NCBI RefSeq assembly: GCF_005601135.1
Contig: NZ_CP039381.1
Location: 1,485,941 to 1,549,940 of the forward strand
Direction: 5' to 3'
From: Ruminococcus bovis
GTDB taxonomy: Bacteria; Bacillota; Clostridia; Oscillospirales; Acutalibacteraceae
Length of the DNA: 64,000 nucleotides
Positions 1-9,438 of the stretch are shown here, one piece after another; the first letter of the stretch is position 1; every line of letters starts with the position of its first letter. A program made the translations under genes and the position numbers. The notes beneath the pieces were generated by a model, which was given only the letters and a program-made list of their open reading frames with translations, had not been told where the DNA came from and searched no databases.

Positions 1-40
1 ATGCTAACTATAAAATTTCCTTAATAAAGGAATGATAAAT

Positions 41-592
41 ATGTCAGAGGATTTATTAGTCAAGCATTGCTCACCAACATTAGCCGGACTAAAAACAGGC
101 AACCTTTTTAATTGCGCTTGCAGTAGTGAAAAGGAAGCCGTAAATTTTGTAAATACATACAACAAGATACTTTCTAAAAAAGGAATAAAACTTATTCTGC
201 TGAACTATTCTAACAACAGAGCATTGCTATACTTGTATCGCAAAAATAAGTTAAAAAGTGACTTATCAACTCCTTATGCTGAGTTTTTGCTTAGAATGCA
301 AGGGTACAACAGTATTGATGTTGAAAGTTGTATTGCTCAGTTAAAGAGGAGAGTAAAAACTTCTAGAGAATTTCCCCACGAAATCGGACTTTTCCTCGGT
401 TATCCCCCTGAGGATGTTTACGGTTTTATTTGCAACAAGGGTGCTTGTTCAAAGTGTACAGGTTGTTGGAAAGTTTATGGTGATGAGAAAGAAGCTTTGA
501 AAAAATTTGCAAAATTTAAGAAATGCTCTCGTATTTATTACTTAAAATGGAAACAAGGTTTTTCACTTGAAAAACTTACTGTTTCAGCTTAG
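41..592 (+). CDS. DUF3793 family protein
   Basis: A cytosolic protein of about 183 residues with no signal peptide or membrane segment. The C-terminal half carries a cysteine cluster (CNKGACSKCTGCW) preceded by an FPHEIGLFLGYP stretch; both are typical of the DUF3793 family, whose biochemical role is not known to me. I start at the ATG at 41 rather than 32, because the AAAGGA ribosome site at 26-31 is too close to the upstream ATG. The stop lies 16 bases before the flavodoxin start. From memory DUF3793 genes often sit next to flavodoxins, so a redox or metal-linked role in the same operon is plausible but is inference. The promoter is outside the window. Confidence 0.75.
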   Translation: MSEDLLVKHCSPTLAGLKTGNLFNCACSSEKEAVNFVNTYNKILSKKGIKLILLNYSNNRALLYLYRKNKLKSDLSTPYAEFLLRMQGYNSIDVESCIAQLKRRVKTSREFPHEIGLFLGYPPEDVYGFICNKGACSKCTGCWKVYGDEKEALKKFAKFKKCSRIYYLKWKQGFSLEKLTVSA

Positions 593-608
593 AAAGGAAG
601 AGATATAA

Positions 609-1031
609 ATGAGTAAGATTGCAGTTGTGTACTGGAGTGGTACAGGTAACACAGAAGCTATGGCAAATGCAGTAGCTGATGGTGTAAATGAAAATGGTGG
701 TAACGCAACACTTTATACTGCTGACAGCTTTAACGGTGATATGGTCAATGACTTTGATGCTATTGCTTTTGGTTGTCCTGCAATGGGTGCTGAAGTTCTT
801 GAAGATGAAGAATTTGAACCTATGTTTAATGGTTGTGAATCAGCACTAAATGGTAAGAAAATCGCTTTATTCGGCTCATATGGTTGGGGCGATGGTGAAT
901 GGATGCGTAACTGGGAAGAAACTTGTACTTCTGACGGTGCAGTTCTTGCAACAGAAAGTGTAATTTGTAATGATGCACCGGATGATGATGCTATTGCAAA
1001 TTGTAAAGCACTTGGTGCATCATTAGTTTGA
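609..1031 (+). CDS. Flavodoxin (short chain)
   Basis: A 140-residue electron carrier expected to bind FMN and to replace ferredoxin in low-potential reactions. The N-terminal phosphate-binding loop is SGTGNTEAMA right after the first beta strand (KIAVVYW), and the acidic surface and FGSYGWGDGEW segment match clostridial flavodoxins. Length equals the short-chain family. A GGAAG ribosome site precedes the ATG. It closes the operon with the DUF3793 gene and is followed by a strong hairpin terminator. Partner enzymes are not identifiable from the window, though the next gene (hydE) indicates hydrogenase metabolism. Confidence 0.92.
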   Translation: MSKIAVVYWSGTGNTEAMANAVADGVNENGGNATLYTADSFNGDMVNDFDAIAFGCPAMGAEVLEDEEFEPMFNGCESALNGKKIALFGSYGWGDGEWMRNWEETCTSDGAVLATESVICNDAPDDDAIANCKALGASLV

Positions 1032-1078
1032 TATAAAAATAATAATCTACAAAAATACCTTAAAATTATACCTTCTTT

Positions 1079-1110
1079 GGCTATCCTTTACGGATAGCCT
1101 ATTTCCTTTT
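1079..1110 (+). terminator. Intrinsic terminator after flavodoxin
   Basis: Perfect 8-bp stem GGCTATCC / GGATAGCC with a 5-base loop, followed by a T-rich tail (ATTTCCTTTT). It separates the flavodoxin operon from hydE. Confidence 0.85.
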
Positions 1111-1166
1111 GTGAAAGGTGTTGATTTTCTCTTAAACTGTCTGTAAAATATTCTTAGGTGAAAAAT

Positions 1167-2213
1167 ATGAGTACAGTTAATTTGGTAGAAAAATTATATA
1201 AAGAACATAACTTATCAGATAGTGAACTGAAAGAAATTCTTTTAACTACTGACAGTGAAGTTGATAAAACTTTGCAAAAGTATGCACAAAAAGTTAGGGA
1301 TAAAGTATTTGGGAAAAATGTGTATATCAGAGGTTTAATTGAAGTCAGCAACTACTGTAAGAATGATTGTTATTACTGTGGAATCAGAAGAAGTAACAAA
1401 AATATTTGCAGATATAGACTGACAAAAGAACAGATACTTGATTGTTGCAAAAAAGGTTATGAGCTGGGCTTTAGGACTTTTGTTTTGCAAGGTGGTGAAG
1501 ATTTTCACTATTCTGATGATGACATTTGTAGTATTGTAAGTGAAATAAAAAGTAACTTTGGTGATTGTGCAGTAACTTTGTCAATAGGTGAAAGAAGTTA
1601 TGAAAGTTACAAGAAATATTATGATGCAGGTGCTGACAGGTTTTTACTGAGAGAAGAAACCTCAAACCCATTACATTATGGAAAACTTCATCCACAAGAA
1701 ATGAGTTTGGAAAATAGAATTCAATGTTTATATAATCTGAAAGAAATCGGCTATCAAGTAGGTTGTGGAATTATGATAGGCTCACCTTATCAAACTGTTG
1801 ATGATATTATTCTTGACCTTAGATTTTTTCAGAAATTTATGCCACATATGATTGGCATAGGACCATTTGTACCACATAAGGATACTGACTTTAGGGATAA
1901 ACCTATTGGTGACTTAAAGTTGACTTTAAGAACTTTAGGGATAATCAGACTTATGATTAATGATGTGTTACTTCCATCAACAACTGCACTTAGTACAATT
2001 GACCCTAAAGGTAGAATCCTTGGAATTTTGTATGGTGGAAATGTTGTAATGCCGAATTTATCTCCACAATTTGCTAAGGAAAATTACACTTTATATGATG
2101 GCAAATTAAGTACAGGTAAAGAATCGGGAGAGATGGTTAAGGAACTTGAAAAATCTTTGAAAAATTTTGGTTACAGTATTGAAATCTCTAGAGGTGACAC
2201 TCCCAGAAAATAA
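1167..2213 (+). CDS. hydE: [FeFe] hydrogenase H-cluster radical SAM maturase HydE
   Basis: Radical-SAM enzyme that helps build the dithiolate/CO/CN ligands of the [FeFe] hydrogenase H-cluster. The [4Fe-4S] motif CxxxCxxC is visible as NYCKNDCYYCG (Cys 64, 68 and 71 from the start I use), with RGLIEVSN before it and RRSNKN after it, which separates HydE from BioB. The 348 residues match the family. I chose the ATG at 1167 (TAGGTG ribosome site at 1155-1160) over the GTG at 1158, which overlaps that site. It stands alone: no HydF, HydG or hydrogenase gene is in the window. PylB is the other relative to consider, but no pyrrolysine genes are nearby. Confidence 0.88.
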   Translation: MSTVNLVEKLYKEHNLSDSELKEILLTTDSEVDKTLQKYAQKVRDKVFGKNVYIRGLIEVSNYCKNDCYYCGIRRSNKNICRYRLTKEQILDCCKKGYELGFRTFVLQGGEDFHYSDDDICSIVSEIKSNFGDCAVTLSIGERSYESYKKYYDAGADRFLLREETSNPLHYGKLHPQEMSLENRIQCLYNLKEIGYQVGCGIMIGSPYQTVDDIILDLRFFQKFMPHMIGIGPFVPHKDTDFRDKPIGDLKLTLRTLGIIRLMINDVLLPSTTALSTIDPKGRILGILYGGNVVMPNLSPQFAKENYTLYDGKLSTGKESGEMVKELEKSLKNFGYSIEISRGDTPRK

Positions 2214-2228
2214 AATAATAAAATATAT

Positions 2229-2256
2229 AAAAATCCCATTGTAATGGGATTTTTGC
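2229..2256 (+). terminator. Terminator after hydE
   Basis: Twelve-base perfect arms (AAAAATCCCATT and its complement) around a 2-base spacer, ending in a T run. Confidence 0.85.
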
Positions 2257-2294
2257 CTTTTAAATAGTTTATTTTATATAATGAATTCATTTAC

Positions 2295-2323
2295 TTGACG
2301 AAAATATAAAAATATATTATTAT
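2295..2323 (+). promoter_or_regulatory. Candidate sigma-A promoter for glgCD
   Basis: TTGACG, 17-base spacer, TATTAT. It lies about 220 bases before glgC in an otherwise gene-free stretch (2257-2540). The long AT-rich leader holds no structure I can recognise. Confidence 0.5.
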
Positions 2324-2540
2324 TGTATATGTTATATTGCACAAAAATTGAAGAATTTGTTATGTATAAAATCAATAGCAAAAATGAAATTTTTGTAATA
2401 TAATATAGTTAAGGTTAATAAAAATGAGAAAGAAAAGTATAATAGGTTCAATACAATTTGATAATTTACGACATAACCTAAATGTTAAAATAAATATTGT
2501 ACGGCTTTTTCCGTTTAGAAATTAATGTACTGGAGGAATT

Positions 2541-3743
2541 ATGATGTTACCAAAGAAAGAAGTAGTAGCTATGCTTCTTGCCGGTGGACAAGGCTCTCGT
2601 CTTGGTGTACTAACTAAGAAGATTGCTAAACCTGCCGTTCCTTTCGGAGGAAAATACAGAATCATTGATTTCCCATTGTCCAACTGTGCAAATTCAGGTA
2701 TTGAGGCTGTTGGTGTTTTGACACAGTATCAGCCACTTGTACTTAACGAATATATTGGCAATGGTCAACCATGGGAACTTGATGGTATGAATTCTGGGGT
2801 TACTTGTCTTAGCCCTTATGAATCTAAGAAAGGCTCTGAATGGTATTCTGGTACTGCTAATGCAATTTATCAGAATATAAGCTATATTGATAGGTATAAC
2901 CCTGAGTATGTTGTGGTACTTTCCGGTGACCATATTTATAAGATGGATTACGCAGATATGATTAAGTTCCACAAAGAACACGATGCTGCTTGTACTATTG
3001 CAGTTATTGATGTTTCTCTTGAAGAGGCATCTCGTTTTGGTATTCTAAATACTAACGAAGATGGTTCTATTTATGAATTTGAAGAAAAACCTGCTCATCC
3101 AAAGAGTACAAATGCCTCAATGGGTATTTATGTATTTAGTTGGAAAGAACTAAGAAAATATTTAATTGAAGATGCTGAAAATGAAAACAGCAGTAACGAC
3201 TTTGGTAAGGATGTTCTACCTGCAATGTTAAATGCCGGTGAAAGAATGTTTGCTTATCCATTTGAGGGTTACTGGAAAGATGTAGGTACTGTTGAGTCAC
3301 TTTGGGATGCTAATATGGATCTTCTAGACCCTAACCTAAAGCTGGACTTAAGAGATATTTACAGTAAAAATCCTATGTTCCCACCTCACTATGTATCTGA
3401 AACTGCTACTATCAAGAATTCTAACATTTCTGATGGTTGTATTGTTGAGGGTGAAGTTGAGAATTCAATCCTATTCCCCGGTGTTAAGATTGAAAAGGGT
3501 GCTAAGGTAGATTATTCTATTATTATGCCTAATACAGTTGTTAAGGCTAATGCCGATATTAAATATTCTATTGTATCTGAAAATACTGTAATCGGTTGTA
3601 ACGCAGTAATCGGTGGCAACCCTGAAGATGCAGAAGATAAGGATAAATGGGGGATTGCAGTTATCGGTGATGACCTACATATTGGTGACAATGTTGTTGT
3701 TCCACCTGCAGCTATGATTGGTGAAGATTTGGAGGCAGAATAA
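2541..3743 (+). CDS. glgC: Glucose-1-phosphate adenylyltransferase (ADP-glucose pyrophosphorylase)
   Basis: Makes ADP-glucose from glucose-1-phosphate and ATP, the first committed step of glycogen synthesis. The nucleotidyltransferase signature [13 protein letters not shown] is near residues 13-25, followed by [19 protein letters not shown]; the metal/catalytic region [13 protein letters not shown] and EEKPAHP are present, and the last ~120 residues form a left-handed beta-helix of I/V-rich hexapeptides. Length (400) is normal. GGAGG at 2532-2536 could serve the ATG at 2541 or, with better spacing, the ATG at 2544. The stop overlaps the start of glgD by one base, so the two are translationally coupled. 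Confidence 0.96.
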   Translation: MMLPKKEVVAMLLAGGQGSRLGVLTKKIAKPAVPFGGKYRIIDFPLSNCANSGIEAVGVLTQYQPLVLNEYIGNGQPWELDGMNSGVTCLSPYESKKGSEWYSGTANAIYQNISYIDRYNPEYVVVLSGDHIYKMDYADMIKFHKEHDAACTIAVIDVSLEEASRFGILNTNEDGSIYEFEEKPAHPKSTNASMGIYVFSWKELRKYLIEDAENENSSNDFGKDVLPAMLNAGERMFAYPFEGYWKDVGTVESLWDANMDLLDPNLKLDLRDIYSKNPMFPPHYVSETATIKNSNISDGCIVEGEVENSILFPGVKIEKGAKVDYSIIMPNTVVKANADIKYSIVSENTVIGCNAVIGGNPEDAEDKDKWGIAVIGDDLHIGDNVVVPPAAMIGEDLEAE

Positions 3744-4858
3744 TGAATAGAAGTAACAATGTTCTTGGTCTTATTTTCTCAAACACTAATGAGGGTTGTA
3801 TTAGTCAGCTAACTAACAAGAGAACTATGGCTAGTGTACCTTTTGGGGGGAAATACAGACTAATTGATTTTCCACTTTCTAATATGAGCAATGCCGGTAT
3901 TAACAATGTTGGTATTGTTGCATCATCTCATTACTTCAGCCTTATGGACCATGTGGGTAACGGTAATGCTTGGGATTTATCAAAGAGAAAAAGTGGACTT
4001 ACAATTTTACCACCTTTTAGTGGCAAAAGTTTTGATAATGTGCTGGAAACTTTGGATAGCCTTCATGGTTATATTGAACATGGTTCAGAACAAGAAGTTT
4101 TGATTTGTAGCACAAACTTTATTGCAAATATTGACTATCAAAAGATGTATTATCAACACACACAGACAGGTGCTGATGTTACATTCTGTTATCAGTATCA
4201 GGATATTAACAACAACAAGTCTTATCCTATGGTTGCTGAAATTGATGATGATAAGAGAATTAAAAAATTACAGATTAATCCACCTGTTACCGGTGAATGT
4301 AACTTAATTTCCGGTTCTATCTTAATTAAAAAAGACCTACTTATGTCTATTGTTAAGCAATGTGTAAGTACAAATAACATTGACTATAGAAAGTTATTCC
4401 TAAACTTTGATTTAGAAAAATACAAGGTTTGTGGTTATGAACATAAAGGTTTCTTAAAGACAATTTGCTCAATGCAGGATTACTACAATATTTCTATGGA
4501 TTTAATGAATCCTGAAGTAAGAGCAGATTTGTTCAATCCAGAAAGACCTATCTACACTAAGGTTAGAGATGACAGACCATCAAGATATGGCTTTGATTGT
4601 TCAGTTAAGGGTAGCTTAATTGCTCAAGGTTGTATTATTAATGGTGAAGTTGAAAACTGTATTATCTCAAAGGGTGTTTACATAGGTCAGAATACTAAGG
4701 TTAAGAACTCTATTATTATGCAGGATAGCGTAATCGGTGACAATGCTACAATCAATAATGTTATTATTGATAAGGACTGTAACATTGCTGAGGGTGAACA
4801 ACTAATGGGTGCACCTAACTATCCGGTATATATTGAAAAAGGCTCAGTTATTTCTTAG
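3743..4858 (+). CDS. glgD: GlgD, regulatory-type ADP-glucose pyrophosphorylase subunit
   Basis: Paralogue of GlgC with the same fold (PFGGKYRLIDFPLSNM, C-terminal beta-helix repeats). The nucleotide-binding glycine motif is lost: where GlgC has AGGQGSRL this protein has FSNTNEGCISQL. In Firmicutes GlgD pairs with GlgC and tunes its activity; that role is family knowledge. It starts in the TAATG overlap with glgC, which argues for a fixed subunit ratio. Length 371. I expect little or no independent pyrophosphorylase activity. Confidence 0.93.
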   Translation: MNRSNNVLGLIFSNTNEGCISQLTNKRTMASVPFGGKYRLIDFPLSNMSNAGINNVGIVASSHYFSLMDHVGNGNAWDLSKRKSGLTILPPFSGKSFDNVLETLDSLHGYIEHGSEQEVLICSTNFIANIDYQKMYYQHTQTGADVTFCYQYQDINNNKSYPMVAEIDDDKRIKKLQINPPVTGECNLISGSILIKKDLLMSIVKQCVSTNNIDYRKLFLNFDLEKYKVCGYEHKGFLKTICSMQDYYNISMDLMNPEVRADLFNPERPIYTKVRDDRPSRYGFDCSVKGSLIAQGCIINGEVENCIISKGVYIGQNTKVKNSIIMQDSVIGDNATINNVIIDKDCNIAEGEQLMGAPNYPVYIEKGSVIS

Positions 4859-4860
4859 TC

Positions 4861-4888
4861 TTGTATTTTTCTCAGTATATGTTATACT
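4861..4888 (+). promoter_or_regulatory. Possible promoter for glgA
   Basis: TTGTAT, 16-base spacer, TATACT in the 61-base glgD-glgA gap. glgA may instead be read from the glgC promoter, since no terminator separates them. Confidence 0.35.
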
Positions 4889-4919
4889 TATAATATAATC
4901 TTAATAGGAGGTAATTGAG

Positions 4920-6347
4920 ATGAGAATTTTATATTGTGCAAGTGAAGCTAATCCGTTTTGTGGTAGTGGTGGTCTTGCTGATGTGGCAGGTAGTTTACCA
5001 CATACTTTAAATAGAAAGGGTCAGGACTGCAGAATTGTTGTTCCTCTATATGGCTCAATGCCATATGACCTAAGATGTCAGTTACAGTACATTACTAACT
5101 TTTGGGTTCCTGTAGGTTGGAGAAGCCAGTATTGTGGTCTTTTCTGGGCACAGTGGAACGGTTGTACATATTACTTTATTGACAATGAATATTACTTTAA
5201 CAGAGATAATCTATACGGTTATTACGATGATGCAGAAAGATTTGCTTTCTTCTCTCGTGCTATTATGGAAATGTTACCATACATTGATTTCCACCCAGAC
5301 ATTATTCATTGTAACGACTGGCAGACAGCTCTTGTACCTGTTTATTACTATCTATTCTATAGTAAGAACCCATGGTACTACAACATTAAGAGTGTATTTA
5401 CTATCCATAACATTCAGTATCAAGGTAAGTATGGTTGGGAAGTTAACACAGAATGTGTTGGTGTTCCTCCAACAGAAACTAAGATTATCGAAATGGATGG
5501 TAATCTAAATATGATGAAGGGTGCTATTGAATGCTCAACAAGAGTTACAACAGTTTCACCTTCTTATGCAGCAGAAATCAAAGACCCTTGGTTTGCTTAT
5601 GGTTTGGAAGCATCACTAAATAGAAACCATTGGAAACTTTGTGGTATTCTTAACGGTATTGACTGTGCATCTTATGACCCTGCAACTGACTATCAGCTAT
5701 ATGCTAACTATACTAAGGATGATATGTCAGGTAAGGGCATTTGTAAGCAGAAGTTACAGGAAAGACTTAACCTTGAACAGAGATGGGATGTTCCTATTGT
5801 TTCTATGGTTACTCGTCTGGTTAGCCACAAAGGTCTTGACCTTGTTCGTGGTGGTATTCGTGACCTACTAAATACAGAAAATATGCAGTTTGTTATTCTT
5901 GGTTCAGGTGACCAGGAATATGAGGATTTCTTCAATCAGTTAGCTTGGGATTATCCTGGCAGAGTTTCTTTCTGCCATGGCTTTGTTCCTGAATTAGCAA
6001 GAAAGATTTATTCCGGTTCTGATATTTTCCTAATGCCTTCAAAGCAAGAACCTTGTGGTCTATCACAGATGATTGCTCTTCGTTACGGTACAATTCCTGT
6101 TGTTCGTGAAGTTGGTGGTCTAAAAGACTCCGTATTTGACTCAGCTGATAACTATGGTAATGGCTTTACATTTAAGAACTATGACATTGCTGATATGTGC
6201 AATGCAGTTAAGAGAGCACTTGCCGGTATCAAGGATGATTGGGGTTGGCATCAGTTAATGTGGCGTGCAATGATGAGTGATAACTCATGGGATAGAAGTG
6301 CACAAGACTATATTAATGTATATAACGATACACTAAATTGGGCATAA
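4920..6347 (+). CDS. glgA: Glycogen synthase (ADP-glucose, GT5)
   Basis: Extends alpha-1,4-glucan chains from ADP-glucose. It has an N-terminal GT5 domain (FTIHNIQYQGKYGW) and a C-terminal GT-B half with the nucleotide-sugar motif FLMPSKQEPCGLSQMIALRYG. Length 475 is standard. Oddity: the N-terminal ADP-glucose loop reads FCGSGGLADV; aligned by position with E. coli GlgA the Lys15 of KTGGLADV is Gly here. GGAGG precedes the ATG. It is third in the glgC-glgD-glgA cluster, followed by a strong terminator. No branching enzyme or phosphorylase is in the window. Confidence 0.95.
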   Translation: MRILYCASEANPFCGSGGLADVAGSLPHTLNRKGQDCRIVVPLYGSMPYDLRCQLQYITNFWVPVGWRSQYCGLFWAQWNGCTYYFIDNEYYFNRDNLYGYYDDAERFAFFSRAIMEMLPYIDFHPDIIHCNDWQTALVPVYYYLFYSKNPWYYNIKSVFTIHNIQYQGKYGWEVNTECVGVPPTETKIIEMDGNLNMMKGAIECSTRVTTVSPSYAAEIKDPWFAYGLEASLNRNHWKLCGILNGIDCASYDPATDYQLYANYTKDDMSGKGICKQKLQERLNLEQRWDVPIVSMVTRLVSHKGLDLVRGGIRDLLNTENMQFVILGSGDQEYEDFFNQLAWDYPGRVSFCHGFVPELARKIYSGSDIFLMPSKQEPCGLSQMIALRYGTIPVVREVGGLKDSVFDSADNYGNGFTFKNYDIADMCNAVKRALAGIKDDWGWHQLMWRAMMSDNSWDRSAQDYINVYNDTLNWA

Positions 6348-6363
6348 TACTCTATACAATGAT

Positions 6364-6396
6364 AGTGGTAGGTTATTTTTAATCTACCACTTTTTT
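6364..6396 (+). terminator. Terminator after glgA
   Basis: Stem AGTGGTAG / CTACCACT with an AT-rich loop, followed by T6. Confidence 0.85.
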
Positions 6397-6524
6397 GTTC
6401 CTGTTCATAAATTATTTATAATTAATTAATATATTTTGCTTTATAACTTAAAGTATATGGTTATAATAATTTATTGTAGTAGGATATAATAGGTGTATGA
6501 TGTATTGGTAATATTGAGGTAAAG

Positions 6525-7214
6525 ATGAAAAAAATTGTTGGGTGTTTGCTGATGACACTGTTAGTTTTTTCTTCTATCTTTAGTTTAACTACATTTGCTT
6601 CTGCAAAAGAAGAAAAGACAGAACCAATTAAAAATAAAAGTGTAATATATTTTAAAGTGCCAACAACCGGCAAAAATGCTTGGGGTAATGGTCAAATATT
6701 ATATTGTCACATTTGGGAAGCCGGTGGTGGTGAGTTTTTTAACTGGCAAGCCAAAAGTGAAAAGTGCGAAAAATATAAAGATGATGTTTGGTACTATGAC
6801 TTGGATAAGTTAAAAGCCAGTAATGAACTAGAGGGTGGCTTAAAGAAAGGCAGAACTTATGCTGTTATCTTTAGTGATAATATTGGCAACCAAACTTATG
6901 ACCTTTATTTTGATTCAAGTTGTATTGGTGACATTGTTGTGTGTAATGGGGAGACCCAGAGTAATCCGGTTAGTCCCGGTAAGTATTGTGCTATAGCAGA
7001 ATGGAAAGATAACAGTGAGTTCGATTCTGTTGTATACGAAAAAACTCCTCCTAGTGACCAGAAACCGGCTAAAGTTAATGTTAATGATGAAAGCAGTTTA
7101 TCAAAAGAAATGGGATTTGCAGTTATTGCAATTGTAGCTTCGGTTGTGTTACTTTTAGCACTTGCATTCGTTATTACATCAGCAATCAAAAAAAGAAAAA
7201 TCAAAGAAGAATAA
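6525..7214 (+). CDS. Secreted, membrane-anchored protein with a starch-binding-like module
   Basis: A 229-residue protein with a signal peptide (about 1-27, ending TTFASA), one extracellular domain, a single C-terminal membrane helix (MGFAVIAIVASVVLLLALAF) and a basic tail KKRKIKEE; there is no LPxTG. The region near 38-95 (VIYFKV, ILYCHIWE, NWQAK, DDVWYYDL) has the same order of aromatic landmarks as the CBM26 module of the gene at 30977 (VYFQN, AYMWNE, TWPGEAM, DGVWSYDI). I infer a surface glucan-binding protein; no catalytic motif is visible. Its position after glgCDA, but behind a terminator, fits starch/glycogen metabolism. Function unproven. Confidence 0.55.
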   Translation: MKKIVGCLLMTLLVFSSIFSLTTFASAKEEKTEPIKNKSVIYFKVPTTGKNAWGNGQILYCHIWEAGGGEFFNWQAKSEKCEKYKDDVWYYDLDKLKASNELEGGLKKGRTYAVIFSDNIGNQTYDLYFDSSCIGDIVVCNGETQSNPVSPGKYCAIAEWKDNSEFDSVVYEKTPPSDQKPAKVNVNDESSLSKEMGFAVIAIVASVVLLLALAFVITSAIKKRKIKEE

Positions 7215-7254
7215 AAGGACTGAAAGATATTTGTTATCCATCAGTCCTTTTTGT
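7213..7254 (+). terminator. Terminator after 6525-7214 gene
   Basis: Stem AAAAGGACTGA / TCAGTCCTTTT overlapping the stop codon, then TTTGTTTT. Confidence 0.85.
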
Positions 7255-7352
7255 TTTGTATTATTAATTGTTGATTACTTTGTCTAGTTGTTTGATTTTA
7301 ATATCCATATAATTGTTTTTAAAAATTCTTTTGTGTGTTAAGGTAATTCCAT

Positions 7353-7893
7353 AAATTAGGGTTTGTGGGGATGTTGTAAATTATAAAAAGTGTAAACTAT
7401 GTCCTTGTATAAAATGTAAATTTTGTGGTTGCACAATTCATATTACAACAATGTTTGTAGCATAAAAAATACCGATTTTTATATCGTATTTTGGCTTACG
7501 GTTGTAGGGGCGAACATTGTTCGCCCGTTTAATAGTAAAATGTTTTATGTAACTTAGTCCTATGTAGAAACTAAAAATTATAACTTACCATATAGGGCAA
7601 AGTATCTATATAAAGGCTAGTTTGTAACGGGACATCAATTAAGTGAACATCAAAGAAAACGAGCCATAGGCGAAGTTTGATTTGCTAATGTGAACTTATG
7701 CAAAAGTTTTTTGTAAAAAACTTTTGTTGAAAGACCCTACACCTGTTAGCCACACTTTAAAGATGGTATAAGGTATGATATTTTTGTAAATTTTTCTTTA
7801 TATTAAATAAAAAATAAACTTTTCTTAAACCACAATAAAAGCTAAAAAACAAATTTACCTTAACCCACAGACAAAATTGAAAAAACCTAATTT
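7353..7893 (+). repeat. Mosaic MITE-like repeat, copy A
   Basis: Fills the 730-base gap between convergent genes. The left end AAATTAGGGTTTGTGGGG and right end CCTAATTT resemble inverted termini. Inside are a palindrome (GGGGCGAACATTGTTCGCCC), a unique core shared with other copies (from TTTAATAGTAAAATG to TAAAGGCTAG), and an extra ~100-base module (about 7630-7735) also seen in copies C and G. The right end carries an ACCCACAGACAAAATTG unit. Nothing in it is convincingly coding. See findings for the family. Confidence 0.8.
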
Positions 7894-7946
7894 GTTAAAT
7901 TGTTTTTAGATTAGCACAAGCAAGATTATAAATTACAATAAGAAAA

Positions 7947-8537
7947 TTATTCTTCATCAATATTCTTATATGTATCGGTACAGATTTCCTTAATCTTTTC
8001 TCTGAGAATTTGGAAATCTCTGAAAGCCTCCGGTCTTTTTCTAGGGTCACGAAGTACAGCAGCAGGATGTAACATAGGCATCATTAGAACCTCACCTTTC
8101 TTAAAGAAAAGACCATGTTCTTTAGTGATTTTAATGTCAGGTTTAATAATTTTTGCTGATGCAATTCTGCCAAGACAAACAATAATTTTTGGGTTAATAA
8201 GTTTGTATTGATTTCTTAGCCAGTCAGTACAAGCAACTTGTTCTTCAGGTTTTGGGTCTCTGTTTTTTGGTGGACGACATTTTACAATATTTGCAATATA
8301 AATGTTTTCTTCTCTTGAAAGGTCAACTGAATAAAGCATCTTATCAAGTAACTTTCCACCACGACCAACAAAAGGTTCACCTTGTAGGTCCTCGTTTTCT
8401 CCCGGACCTTCACCGATAAACATAACTTCTGCATTTGGATTGCCAACACCAAATACAACATTGGTTCTTGTCTCACAAAGACCACATTTTCTACAGTTTA
8501 AACATTGTTCTTTTAATTCATTCCAATTATCTATCAT
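7947..8537 (-). CDS. Uracil-DNA glycosylase, family 4/5 type (Fe-S)
   Basis: Removes uracil from DNA at the start of base-excision repair. The 196 residues contain the family motif A ([11 protein letters not shown]), [13 protein letters not shown], and motif [10 protein letters not shown]. Cysteines for a [4Fe-4S] cluster are seen as [10 protein letters not shown] at the N-terminus plus VKCRPPKNR and VACTDW. RBS GGAGAG precedes the ATG. It is a single-gene unit on the minus strand, divergent from pduL. The catalytic acidic residue of classical UDG (GQDPYH) is absent as expected for this family. Confidence 0.9.
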   Translation of the reverse strand: MIDNWNELKEQCLNCRKCGLCETRTNVVFGVGNPNAEVMFIGEGPGENEDLQGEPFVGRGGKLLDKMLYSVDLSREENIYIANIVKCRPPKNRDPKPEEQVACTDWLRNQYKLINPKIIVCLGRIASAKIIKPDIKITKEHGLFFKKGEVLMMPMLHPAAVLRDPRKRPEAFRDFQILREKIKEICTDTYKNIDEE

Positions 8538-8565
8538 TTTTCTCTCCTAAAATTCCGTTAAAATA

Positions 8566-8594
8566 TTGAAAATTTTGTCGAATGGGTGTAATAT
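8566..8594 (+). promoter_or_regulatory. Promoter for pduL
   Basis: TTGAAA, 17-base spacer, TAATAT, ending 48 bases before the pduL start, in the divergent gap with the glycosylase gene. Confidence 0.55.
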
Positions 8595-8642
8595 GATTAC
8601 GGAAATAAAATTCCCAAATATTTTTGATTGGTGGTATATATT

Positions 8643-9209
8643 ATGAAGGTATTAGTAGAAACATCTGCACACCATGTTCATGTTTCTGATGAAGCTTTAG
8701 AAGCTTTATTTGGTAAGGGTGCAACATTAACAAACAAGAAAGATTTATCACAGCCTGGTCAGTTTGCTTGTGTTGAAAAGGTAACTGTTGTTGGTCCTCG
8801 TGGTGAAATGAAAATGTCAATCCTAGGCCCTACAAGAAAGGCTACTCAGGTTGAAGTTTCACTTACAGATGCCAGAAAGCTAGGTATCGCAGCTCCTGTT
8901 AGAGAATCAGGCTGTATCGAAGGTACACCGGGTTGTAAGTTAGTTGGTCCTGCAGGTGAATATGAAATTTCTGAAGGTGTTATCGCTGCAAAAAGACACA
9001 TTCACTTTACTCCTGAAAACGCTAAGGAATGTGGCGTAGAGGATAAGCAGATTGTTTCTGTTAAAATTGAAGGCACAGAACGCTCACTAACTTTTGATGA
9101 AGTTGTTGTTCGTGTTTCTGAAAACTATGCTCCGGCAATGCACATTGATACTGACGAAAGTAACGCAGCAATGGCATTTGGAGAAGTATACGGTGAGATT
9201 ATTAAATAA
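8643..9209 (+). CDS. pduL: Phosphate propanoyltransferase / phosphotransacetylase (PduL)
   Basis: Interconverts acyl-CoA and acyl-phosphate. With no microcompartment genes around it, it most likely acts as the acetate-forming phosphotransacetylase. Two PduL domains are visible: an N-terminal one with the metal-binding histidines in SAHHVHVSDE, and a second with KRHIHFTPENA; GPTRKATQVEVS lies between. Starting at the ATG at 8643 (188 residues) matches the family start MKVLVETS; the in-frame TTG at 8628 is rejected. No encapsulation peptide is seen at the N-terminus. Confidence 0.92.
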   Translation: MKVLVETSAHHVHVSDEALEALFGKGATLTNKKDLSQPGQFACVEKVTVVGPRGEMKMSILGPTRKATQVEVSLTDARKLGIAAPVRESGCIEGTPGCKLVGPAGEYEISEGVIAAKRHIHFTPENAKECGVEDKQIVSVKIEGTERSLTFDEVVVRVSENYAPAMHIDTDESNAAMAFGEVYGEIIK

Positions 9210-9259
9210 TCTTTCTTCTTATAATAGCATACTTTTTTCTAAAATAAAAGTAATTGACT

Positions 9260-9292
9260 AAAGGATAGGGTATTCTCTATCCTTTATTTTTT
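9260..9292 (+). terminator. Terminator after pduL
   Basis: Stem AAAGGATAG / CTATCCTTT with an 8-base loop and a T-rich tail. Confidence 0.8.
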
Positions 9293-9438
9293 ATTAAAAT
9301 ATTAAAATAATAATTTGCAAAATAGGAGAAAGTGTGATAGAATAGGGAAAACTTTATGTAGAATGTTGTAAAGTAATATAGCAAAAGCAAAAAAATTGCA
9401 ATATATCACAAAATAGTAAAAAAAGTTTTACAAAAAGG

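Noticed and set aside
5134..5508. 124-codon ORF inside glgA and other long out-of-frame ORFs within carB, pyrG, dapL and gatA
   Set aside because: All lie inside well-supported genes in other frames and show low-complexity compositions.
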